Shown piece by piece: positions 1 through 5,748 of a stretch of 7,654 nt of DNA; positions within the stretch are counted from its first letter, which is position 1; the number at the start of each line of letters is the position of its first letter. The notes beneath the pieces were generated by a model. It saw nothing but the letters and a program-made list of their open reading frames with translations. It had not been told where the DNA came from and did no database searches. This DNA comes from Candidatus Latescibacterota bacterium (GTDB lineage Bacteria; Latescibacterota; MVCY01), in assembly GCA_030608245.1 (NCBI GenBank), contig JAUWEO010000081.1, positions 1 to 7,654 on the forward strand, given 5' to 3'. Both the position numbers and the translations under genes were made by a program.

Positions 1-207
1 GGTGGAGTCAATGGATTTCTCACCATTGAAAACGGCAGTAAGGAAGATGTGAGACAGGCAGTTCATAACGCTATCAGTACATTAGGGCCTGGAGGGGGAT
101 TAATCCTCTCCCCAGTGGACAATGTGAGGGATACCTCAGAGCATACCTGGGATAATGTAATGACTATGATTGAAAGCTGGAAAAAGATGAGGGCGTATCC
201 GATTTAG
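1..207 (+). CDS. UroD-superfamily methyltransferase-like protein, C-terminal fragment (runs off the left edge)
   Basis: Frame 1 is open from the first base to TAG at 205-207 and gives the last 68 residues of a protein whose start lies outside the window. The residues show the closing part of the UroD TIM barrel: a Gly-Gly-Val-Asn strand end, then ENGSKEDVRQAV (a helix typical of 'gs.eeVr..v'), then the glycine-rich strand PGGGLILSPVDN and a final helix HTWDNVMTMIESW. This order matches the C-terminal end of MtaA/MtbA/CmuA-like proteins and of other UroD-superfamily members of unknown role. The metal-site motif (HxC or HxD) lies upstream and cannot be seen, so the reaction cannot be assigned. 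The GCG cysteine that supplies a zinc ligand in MtaA-type enzymes is replaced by SPVD here, as far as I can align by eye. It is one of four UroD-superfamily genes in the window and lies upstream of 371-1477 in the same direction. Family assignment is fairly sure; function is not. Confidence 0.8.
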   Translation, partial: GGVNGFLTIENGSKEDVRQAVHNAISTLGPGGGLILSPVDNVRDTSEHTWDNVMTMIESWKKMRAYPI

Positions 208-235
208 GTCTAAAATCATGGCAGTTGCTGTATAC

Positions 236-240
236 GGAGG
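236..240 (+). promoter_or_regulatory. Ribosome binding site GGAGG for the orphan MBL tail
   Basis: GGAGG lies 8 bases before the ATG at 249. It implies that ribosomes load here and read through to the ATGA overlap at 371-374. The next gene has only a weak site of its own (AAGGG at 363-367, 3 bases before ATG 371 or 9 before ATG 377). Initiation here could therefore set the expression of the UroD gene by coupling; this is inferred from layout only. Confidence 0.5.
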
Positions 241-248
241 TGGTTGAT

Positions 249-374
249 ATGGTGGCTCCTTGTCACTGCTCCGGTGATCTGGCCCGAAGTGCCTTCGAGA
301 ATGTCTACGAAGAGAATTTCATCCGGATGGGTGTGGGTAAAAGGTTAGAGATAGAGACCGGCAAGGGAAAATGA
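249..374 (+). pseudogene. Orphan C-terminal tail of an MBL-fold metallohydrolase (41 codons), probably a truncated gene
   Basis: The 41-residue reading frame starts MVAPCHCSGDLARSAF and ends near FIRMGVGKRLEI. The VAPCHCSGD motif followed by a helix and a 'GVGK.lei' strand is the C-terminal signature of the MBL-fold family often annotated as 7,8-dihydropterin-6-methyl-4-(beta-D-ribofuranosyl)-aminobenzene-5'-phosphate synthase; the CHCSG/HCTG histidine is a metal ligand. The N-terminal HxHxDH metal site and most of the fold are absent, because a UroD-type gene end lies directly upstream. Family-like residues seem to continue 5' of the ATG (YTEVVD in frame), which points to a decapitated gene rather than a designed miniprotein. 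Against simple decay, the ATG has a good GGAGG site (236-240, spacing 8), the frame is intact, and its TGA overlaps the next start as ATGA, so it may still be translated and couple translation to 371-1477. Confidence 0.6.
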
Positions 375-1477
375 GTATGGCCGATTATCGTGTACCTTTA
401 GAGAATCCGAGCCCTAATACGGAAAGGTTTATACGCTGCCTAATGGGCCAGGAAAAGCCTGAAAGGCCTCCATTGGTCGAATATATCGTGGACCCCGTGG
501 TGATGCGGCCTATTGTCACAAAGCTCTTGGATCGCCAGTGGGTAACGCCTGAGTCCAACGATAGAGAATCCCAAACCGCCTACTGGGATAACTTCATCGA
601 GTTCTGGTATCGTATGGGATACGACTTCGTTAGACTTGAGCTGTCCCTGCCCTTTCAGGAGCAGCATCTTCTTGCTCCAGACACAGCCCCGCAATCCGAA
701 GGCGACCGGACCTGGGCCGACGAACACCGTGGGGCCATAAGGACCTGGGATGATTTTGAGAAATACAACTGGCCCAAGGTAGAAGAGGCCGACTTCTTCG
801 CCTATGAATATGTGGATTCTCATCTGCCAGAGGGGATGGGAATTATGGCTTCCCACGCAGGCGGTATATTAGAGCATTTGACCTGGATAATGTCTTACGA
901 GGGTCTCTGCTTTGCCCTTTACGATGCCCCCGACCTTGTTCAGGCCGTCTCCAAGCGGCTGGGGTCCCTGATGCAGGACTATTACGAGAGGCTTCTTGAG
1001 TTGAAAAATCTCATTGCTCTGTTTCCTGGTGATGATATGGGCTTCCGCACGGCCACCCTGATCAGTCCAGACGCCCTCCGCAGATACATCCTGCCCTGGC
1101 ACCGTCGCTTTGCTCAGATGGCCCACGAACGGGGGATACCTTATTTCCTGCACAGTTGTGGGAATGTCGGGGCCATTATGGAGGACCTGATTCAGGATGT
1201 CCACATCGACGGCAAGCACTCCTTTGAAGACGCGATTATCCCAGCGTCGGAATTCCACAGGCGATATGGCGATCGCATTGCCACCCTGGGAGGGGTTGAT
1301 ATGCATGTGCTTTCACACACCGAACCTGAAGAGGTCCGAGAATACGTACGCAACCTCATCAACACCTGCGCTCCTAAGGGCCGATTCGCCATCGGCTCAG
1401 GTAACTCGATTCCCACTTATGTACCGGTGGAAAATTATCTGGCTATGCTTGACGAAGCTCTTCACTACAATGGATAG
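371..1477 (+). CDS. UroD-superfamily protein, MtaA/MtbA-like, with an HSCGN metal-site motif
   Basis: This 368-residue protein has the usual length of the family. There is no RQAGR-type N-terminal porphyrin motif, so it is not HemE. Visible landmarks are PERPPLVEY near residue 31, the 'GDDMGFRTATLISPDALRRY' strand-helix near 219-238, HSCGN at 261-265, the LGGVDMHVL strand and GSGNSI at 342-347 followed by PVENYLAM. His261-x-Cys263 matches the zinc-binding HxC of corrinoid:coenzyme M methyltransferases such as MtaA/MtbA. The third ligand Cys of those enzymes, at the GCG position, appears as Ser343; Cys333 is the nearest downstream cysteine. A role in methyl transfer to or from a corrinoid protein or a thiol is likely but unproven, and no corrinoid protein is nearby. 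ATG 371 overlaps the upstream TGA; ATG 377 is a possible alternative with better spacing from AAGGG. It lies 17 bases before the next UroD gene, surely in the same operon. Confidence 0.85.
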   Translation: MSMADYRVPLENPSPNTERFIRCLMGQEKPERPPLVEYIVDPVVMRPIVTKLLDRQWVTPESNDRESQTAYWDNFIEFWYRMGYDFVRLELSLPFQEQHLLAPDTAPQSEGDRTWADEHRGAIRTWDDFEKYNWPKVEEADFFAYEYVDSHLPEGMGIMASHAGGILEHLTWIMSYEGLCFALYDAPDLVQAVSKRLGSLMQDYYERLLELKNLIALFPGDDMGFRTATLISPDALRRYILPWHRRFAQMAHERGIPYFLHSCGNVGAIMEDLIQDVHIDGKHSFEDAIIPASEFHRRYGDRIATLGGVDMHVLSHTEPEEVREYVRNLINTCAPKGRFAIGSGNSIPTYVPVENYLAMLDEALHYNG

Positions 1478-1480
1478 GAC

Positions 1481-1486
1481 AGGAGG
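1481..1486 (+). promoter_or_regulatory. Strong ribosome binding site AGGAGG for the second UroD-type gene
   Basis: A perfect AGGAGG lies 8 bases before ATG 1495, inside a 17-base gap after TAG 1477. It fixes the start of the second UroD-superfamily gene and leaves no room for a separate promoter, so 371-1477 and 1495-2568 should be cotranscribed. Confidence 0.75.
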
Positions 1487-1494
1487 ATTTAAAT

Positions 1495-2568
1495 ATGACC
1501 TCGAGGGAACGAATCCTCACCACCTTCGCTCATAAACAGCCGGACAGGTGCGTTACATATATCTGGATCAGCAATGATACTATGGAGCAACTTGTGAAAT
1601 ACCTTGGTGTCTCTTCGGCTGAGGAGGCGGAGAGAGTTTTGGGTATAGACAAATGGAAGGGGATTGGCTTAAATATCCGTTATCCTGAGGAGTACCGGGA
1701 GAAAATAAATTCTCTGATCCCAACTCAATACAGGAATAATCCAGAGTTTTATGTGACTGACGAGGGCAGGGTTGTCCGGATTCACCAGGGCTCTGATTAT
1801 TTGGAGGATGCGGTCTGGTACGCGCTGCAACAGGTGGAGAAAGTCGAGGATTTGGATGTTTATCCATTCCCTCAGGAGGAATGGATAGAGGTTCCTGAAG
1901 GGTCGGCGGAGGAGATAAGGCACTGCAAGGAGGAGGGCTACATCGTATCCGGTGGCGTGGCCCAGCCTTTCAAATCGGCCTGGCTGGTGAGGGGGATGCA
2001 CAATGTCCTTATGGATTACCTGGTCAATGCCGACCTGATTAGCGAGATGTACGAGAGGATATATTCATTTTCCACCGCCTATTGCGAAAAGCTGGTCGAG
2101 GCAGGAGTAGATATGATACAGATCACCGGTGACCTCGGGATGCAAGACAGGATGATAATGTCTCCTGAGATCTGGAGAGAGTTTGACAAAGAAAGACTCA
2201 AAAAGATGATATCGAAACTCAAAGGGATAAACGCGGCCCTTAAGCTCTACATGCACACCGATGGAAATGTTCAGGACATCGTGGAAGATTTGATAGAGGT
2301 GGGGATAGATATCTTAAATCCCATCCAGCCGGAGTGTATGGACCCGGTGGAGATCAAGAGGAAATATGGAGATAAGCTGGTTCTTCACGGAGCAGTGAGT
2401 CTGCAAAGGACGTTGCCCTTTGGCTCACCTGAAGAGGTGAAGACCGAGGTGAGATACCTCATCGAAAACTGCAATGTGAATGGCGGATTTGTTCTCGGCC
2501 CTTCCAATGTGCTCTTCAAGGAGATACCTCCGGAAAATATAGTGGCGATGTACGAGGCTGTGTACTAA
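1495..2568 (+). CDS. UroD-superfamily protein with an HTDGN motif in place of the HxC zinc site
   Basis: This 357-residue protein begins MTSRERILTTFAHKQPDR, the classical N-terminus of UroD-superfamily methyltransferase-like proteins. Other landmarks are GDLGMQDRMIMSPEIW near 213-228, MHTDGN at 253-258, a GIDILNPIQPECMDP segment ending near residue 284, LHGAVS and a C-terminal GFVLGPSN followed by IPPENIVAMYEAV. The His254-Thr-Asp256 motif replaces the HxC of MtaA/MtbA. Cys281 (in PEC) and Cys326 are present, but the GCG cysteine is absent (GPSN). An HxDG version occurs widely in uncharacterised UroD-superfamily proteins, so this is a family variant rather than decay; the frame is intact. The product probably acts on a different substrate from its HSC neighbour, or has lost zinc-dependent thiol activation. 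It is soluble, with no signal peptide or membrane segment. Family assignment is firm; the reaction is unknown. Confidence 0.85.
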   Translation: MTSRERILTTFAHKQPDRCVTYIWISNDTMEQLVKYLGVSSAEEAERVLGIDKWKGIGLNIRYPEEYREKINSLIPTQYRNNPEFYVTDEGRVVRIHQGSDYLEDAVWYALQQVEKVEDLDVYPFPQEEWIEVPEGSAEEIRHCKEEGYIVSGGVAQPFKSAWLVRGMHNVLMDYLVNADLISEMYERIYSFSTAYCEKLVEAGVDMIQITGDLGMQDRMIMSPEIWREFDKERLKKMISKLKGINAALKLYMHTDGNVQDIVEDLIEVGIDILNPIQPECMDPVEIKRKYGDKLVLHGAVSLQRTLPFGSPEEVKTEVRYLIENCNVNGGFVLGPSNVLFKEIPPENIVAMYEAVY

Positions 2569-2661
2569 GCCAGGGAGGAAGAGATCAAAAATAACGTTAA
2601 TAGTCTCATTAAGCCATCCGATTAACCTCAATAGAGTAATAGGAGGAGGGTGTAAAACCCG

Positions 2662-3852
2662 ATGGGAATTACCTGGGCAGGTTTTCTTTTATCCCTTTTT
2701 CTGCTTTTAGTTATATCCCGGAAGAGTCTGTGGGCAGGGCTTGTCATTGCGGCCCTCACCCTGGGTCTATTCACTCTTCCTTTTTACCGTATATGGCAAG
2801 AGGTCTATAACACATTGACCGACCCTTCTATTCTTCTACTTTCCCTTGGGGTGGGATTAATACCTATGATAGGAGGCTCGATGGAACTTTCAGGCCTCAT
2901 GGACGAACTGGTTGATAATTTAAGAATAGGGAAAAGGCTATTTTCTGCCTTTTCGCCTGCTCTTCTGGGTATGCTACCTATACCGGGAGGTGCACTGCTT
3001 TCAGCCCCGCTGTTGAGGAAAGCTGGAGAAGGTATCTCTGAGGTGGAGAAATCTGCCATAAATGTCTGGTTCAGACATATTCTCCTTCTGATATATCCCC
3101 TGGGTGCACTTCTTGCCACTACCAAAATGGCACACCTTAATCTTTATGTGGCAATGCTTTACCTTATTCCAGGATTTATACTCATGTTCATTCTGGGCTA
3201 TCTTTTTCTCCTGAAGAATATACGAGGTAAAATAAGTTATGCTTCTGATTTCAGACTGAAAGGGCTTCTGGTTCCGATGATGATACTTCTCATTGCACCT
3301 CTTATACATTTCTCTTTCGGTACCATATTTCCCAAAGCTCTTCCTGAGGCATTTCTTGTAATAGGTGTAGGAGTGAGTCTCGCCCTTGCTGTCGGTTTTG
3401 GAAACATGGGGTGGGAAAGAATAAAACTCGTGTGGAGAAAGATGGGACCATGGAGGTTCTCTTTAATAATCATAGGTATGTTTCTTTTTTTAAATATATT
3501 CGAGGCATCTGATGCTTCCAGAGCAATTGCTGAGGTCACCTTTTCCAGGACACTTCTTCTTGTAGGTGTCGGTTCAATTCTAGGGTTCCTGACGGGGAGG
3601 GTGCAGGTGCCTGTATCGATTCTATTGCCCATCTACTATTCGAAATATGGAATAAATACAATGACCCCATCGGTATTTGCCCTAATGTATTTCTCCATCT
3701 TTATGGGATATGTCATCTCACCTGTTCATCCATGTGTTTCTGTTTCATTAGAATATTTCAATGTGAAACTTAAGGATTTCTTTAAGCTTCTGATAATTCC
3801 GATCCTTATCTCACTGGGCATAGCATTTACGTTAGGGGAAATTTTTCTATAA
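2662..3852 (+). CDS. DUF401-family multipass membrane protein, putative permease
   Basis: The 396-residue protein is very hydrophobic, with about ten to twelve likely membrane segments (for example around residues 5-20, 24-40, 55-72, 137-155, 161-184, 201-218, 228-246, 265-280, 297-311, 336-354 and 373-393). Family marks are PIPGGALLSAPLL at 106-118, EVEKSAINVWFRH at 127-139, and GYVISPVHPCVSVSLEYF at 349-366. These match DUF401 proteins, which are related to the ion-transporter/anion-permease group and whose substrate is not established. The PxPGG and SPVHPC stretches probably form the two re-entrant substrate-site regions. AGGAGGAGGG at 2641-2650 lies 11 bases before the ATG, a little long but convincing. 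Codon use is more AT-rich than in the UroD genes on either side, and a 93-base gap separates it from the upstream gene, so it may have arrived independently. Specificity cannot be read from the sequence. Confidence 0.82.
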   Translation: MGITWAGFLLSLFLLLVISRKSLWAGLVIAALTLGLFTLPFYRIWQEVYNTLTDPSILLLSLGVGLIPMIGGSMELSGLMDELVDNLRIGKRLFSAFSPALLGMLPIPGGALLSAPLLRKAGEGISEVEKSAINVWFRHILLLIYPLGALLATTKMAHLNLYVAMLYLIPGFILMFILGYLFLLKNIRGKISYASDFRLKGLLVPMMILLIAPLIHFSFGTIFPKALPEAFLVIGVGVSLALAVGFGNMGWERIKLVWRKMGPWRFSLIIIGMFLFLNIFEASDASRAIAEVTFSRTLLLVGVGSILGFLTGRVQVPVSILLPIYYSKYGINTMTPSVFALMYFSIFMGYVISPVHPCVSVSLEYFNVKLKDFFKLLIIPILISLGIAFTLGEIFL

Positions 3853-3879
3853 TGGGTTGTTAGAGGAAGTGAATTTGAA

Positions 3880-4545
3880 ATGGGTATAGCAGAAAATTAT
3901 CAAAGGGTTAAGAAAGAAATCCCTGATGATGTGACCATAGTAGTAGCAGCGAAAACAAGGAATGCGGTGGAGCTGGCCACTCTTGTCGATGCAGGTGCTA
4001 CGGATATCGGAGAAAATTATGTTCAGGAAGCAACCGTAGTATATAACCAGTTAGGTGAAAAGGCTAAAAAAGTCAGATGGCACATGATAGGGGCTTTGCA
4101 GAAGAATAAGATAAACAAGGTGCTTCCCATCTTTGATGTTATACAAACTGTTGATTCGCTAAAGCTGGCTGAGGCGATTGATAAAAGGTCAGATCGGATG
4201 GTTCCTGTTTATATAGAGATAAACAGTGGAAAAGAACCTCAGAAGTCCGGTATTATGCCTGAAGAAGCTGAAGAGACAATAAGGCGAATCTCACGTCTTA
4301 AGAATCTTAAGATAGAGGGCCTTATGACTATGGGGCCGCGTTTTGGAAATCCAGAGGACGCAAGACCCTACTTTAGGGAGACAAGAAAAATATTTGAGTA
4401 TCTAAGATCTCTTGACATTCCCAATTTGGATATGAACGTACTGTCCATGGGGATGTCAAACTCCTACGAAATAGCTATTGAAGAAGGAAGCAATATGGTA
4501 AGGATAGGAACAGCAATATTCGGGGAAAGAAAATGCGATAAATAA
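3880..4545 (+). CDS. yggS: YggS/PLPBP-family pyridoxal-5'-phosphate-binding protein
   Basis: The 221-residue protein is slightly shorter than E. coli YggS. The alanine-racemase-like barrel motifs appear in order: AAKTR with Lys25 as the PLP Schiff-base lysine, IGENYVQE near 43-50, WHMIGALQKNK, SGKEPQKSGI, GLMTMG, and the phosphate-binding C-terminus LSMGMSNSYEIAIEEGS then MVRIGTAIFG. Family members bind PLP without a known catalytic reaction and help vitamin B6 and amino-acid/keto-acid homeostasis in the cytoplasm. The usual lead-in 'VSKT' reads AAKT here, and the common Asp after GMSx is Ser; neither should prevent PLP binding. GAGGAAGT (3863-3870) precedes ATG 3880 with good spacing. It lies 27 bases after the DUF401 gene, so the two are probably cotranscribed. 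YggS genes are commonly found beside membrane-protein genes, so this context does not prove a pathway link. Confidence 0.93.
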   Translation: MGIAENYQRVKKEIPDDVTIVVAAKTRNAVELATLVDAGATDIGENYVQEATVVYNQLGEKAKKVRWHMIGALQKNKINKVLPIFDVIQTVDSLKLAEAIDKRSDRMVPVYIEINSGKEPQKSGIMPEEAEETIRRISRLKNLKIEGLMTMGPRFGNPEDARPYFRETRKIFEYLRSLDIPNLDMNVLSMGMSNSYEIAIEEGSNMVRIGTAIFGERKCDK

Positions 4546-4615
4546 CCAAGAAGGTGCCATAGGAAGCATACCATTGTTTTGCTAATAATTCAATGAAGGA
4601 TAATGAAGTTATCAG

Positions 4616-4620
4616 AGGAG
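4616..4620 (+). promoter_or_regulatory. AGGAG ribosome binding site that decides the redoxin start at 4627
   Basis: AGGAG lies 6 bases before ATG 4627. The alternative upstream ATG at 4603 has AAGGA only 2 bases before it, which is too close for normal initiation. Starting at 4627 also gives MLIDTKTEAILREKF, which lines up with the beginning of Pyrococcus PDO as I remember it. The 8 extra residues of the longer form are therefore probably not translated. Confidence 0.6.
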
Positions 4621-4626
4621 ATAGAT

Positions 4627-5673
4627 ATGTTGATCGACACTAAGACTGAAGCAATCTTAAGAGAGAAGTTTGAGCGGGAACTTCGAGAGACTGTGGACCT
4701 CAAGGTATTTACCCGAAGCATTATCATAGGGAATGAAGATCCTCAATACTCCCAGTTTATCAGAGACTTAGTGAGGGAACTTTCGCAGATCACTGACAAG
4801 ATAAAAGGAGAATTTCTCAGCCTAAGCACCGAAGAGGCCGAGAGACTGAATCTTTCTGTTTCCCCGACTATTCTTATTGGCAAGGATCTGGGCTATTCCA
4901 TAGAATATTGGGGTGGGCCTGCAGGACACCAGGCCAGTGCGTTTATCGAGACCATATCGTTAGTTTCTCAGGGAGAAAGCGGTTTGGGTGCTGCTTCCAA
5001 AGAGAAATTGAAAAGTATAGACAAACATGTCCTCATAGAAACTTATGTTACGCTCGATTCTCCGCATTGTCCCCAGGCTGTTCTCTTAAGCAATCGAATA
5101 GCTATTGAGGCCCCCGGAAAGGTTGCCTCTCGCTATGTCGACGCAGCAGAAGTGAGGGCGCGTGCTCGGGAGTTCAAAGTATCTCATGTGCCTCAGCAGG
5201 TAATCAACGAGGATATGGATTCTATCACCGTTGGGGTTCAATCGGAAGGGACTTTCGTAAATCAGATTGTATCTTTCGGTTCCTCTCGGGCTGAAGAGAT
5301 ACTTTCCCTAGAGAGCGAGGAACTTAAAAAGAAAGAGAAGCTTATAGATAAGCCAAACTATCCGATTATCTTAAACAACGACAACTTTGACCAAGCAGTG
5401 GACAAGTATCCTCTTTTGGTTGTTGACTGTTGGGCGGAATGGTGTGCGCCCTGTCGAATGATCTCTCCCACAATAGAAAAATTAGCCGCAAGATATGCAG
5501 GGGAGATCGCTTTTGGGAAGTTAAATGTAGATGAAAATCGGGAAGTAGCCTCTCGCTTCGAGATTATGTCCATCCCCACTTTGCTTGTATTCAAAAACGG
5601 CGAAAAGATAGATGCTATTGTCGGTGCTTTGCCGGAAAATGTATTGGAAAAAAAGATCATTGCCCATAAATGA
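4627..5673 (+). CDS. Three-fold thioredoxin-like protein: PDO-like double domain with dead active sites plus active C-terminal thioredoxin
   Basis: The 348-residue protein (356 from ATG 4603) has three thioredoxin folds in a row. Residues 1-115 and 116-230 resemble the two halves of archaeal/thermophile protein disulfide oxidoreductase (GlrX-like): LVRELSQITDKI, a cis-Pro in VSPTILI, GGPAGHQASAF, then TLDSPHCPQAV and VPQQVIN. In the first fold the CQYC site reads PQYS (Pro39, Ser42). In the second, CPYC reads SPHC (Ser145, Cys148). Residues from about 240 to the end form a canonical thioredoxin with WAEWCAPCRM (Cys273, Cys276), KLNVDEN, cis-Pro SIPTLLVFKNG and a VGALPENVLEKK terminus. It should be a cytoplasmic dithiol-disulfide exchange protein in which only the third fold is redox-active; the first two may bind a partner such as a reductase. 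AhpF shows a similar plan with one dead fold. The C-terminus is followed by an open +1 frame (see 5639-5746). Family assignment is strong; the physiological partner is unknown. Confidence 0.85.
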   Translation: MLIDTKTEAILREKFERELRETVDLKVFTRSIIIGNEDPQYSQFIRDLVRELSQITDKIKGEFLSLSTEEAERLNLSVSPTILIGKDLGYSIEYWGGPAGHQASAFIETISLVSQGESGLGAASKEKLKSIDKHVLIETYVTLDSPHCPQAVLLSNRIAIEAPGKVASRYVDAAEVRARAREFKVSHVPQQVINEDMDSITVGVQSEGTFVNQIVSFGSSRAEEILSLESEELKKKEKLIDKPNYPIILNNDNFDQAVDKYPLLVVDCWAEWCAPCRMISPTIEKLAARYAGEIAFGKLNVDENREVASRFEIMSIPTLLVFKNGEKIDAIVGALPENVLEKKIIAHK

Positions 5674-5746
5674 GGAACTTAGGAAGCTGGAATCCGATCT
5701 GAAGGAATTGGGTAAGATGATGAAATTCGATGTGGTGGAGGCATAG
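5639..5746 (+). pseudogene. Coding-like 3' tail in the +1 frame, overlapping the end of the redoxin gene; origin unknown
   Basis: The +1 frame from ATG 5639 to TAG 5744-5746 encodes about 35 residues, the last 24 of which (EELRKLESDLKELGKMM, then KFDVVEA) look like a real charged amphipathic helix and protein terminus. I do not recognise the family. Two readings are open. It may be the 3' end of a gene that lost its head when the redoxin block was placed upstream. Or it may be the natural C-terminal extension of the redoxin, put out of frame by one base in the A7 run at 5648-5654: removing one A would give VLEKRSLPINEEL and read on to 5746. The redoxin's own end is a normal thioredoxin end, which favours the first reading slightly. 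ATG 5639 has no good ribosome binding site. Confidence 0.4.
5737..5741 (+). promoter_or_regulatory. GGAGG ribosome binding site supporting the GTG start at 5749
   Basis: GGAGG lies 7 bases before GTG 5749, inside the last codons of the unexplained tail, whose TAG ends 2 bases before the GTG. The next in-frame ATG (5764) has no comparable site, so GTG is the better start for the third complete UroD-type gene. Confidence 0.65.
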
Positions 5747-5748
5747 AC

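Noticed and set aside
218..247. Nine-codon frame MAVAVYGGG ending just before ATG 249, as a leader peptide
   Set aside because: It has no ribosome binding site, and its glycine end is simply the GGAGGTGGT of the next start's ribosome binding site.
440..3632. Long reverse-strand open frames opposite the UroD and permease genes
   Set aside because: Their translations show no family features, they lie wholly opposite well-supported genes, and they lack convincing ribosome binding sites.
4546..4602. Possible promoter (TAATAAT with an upstream TTGTTT) before the redoxin gene
   Set aside because: The spacing between the two elements is far too short for a sigma-70 promoter, and the region is only AT-rich spacer.
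4603..4626. Longer redoxin start at ATG 4603
   Set aside because: The AAGGA is only 2 bases from that ATG, while ATG 4627 has AGGAG at 6 bases and gives the family-like N-terminus.
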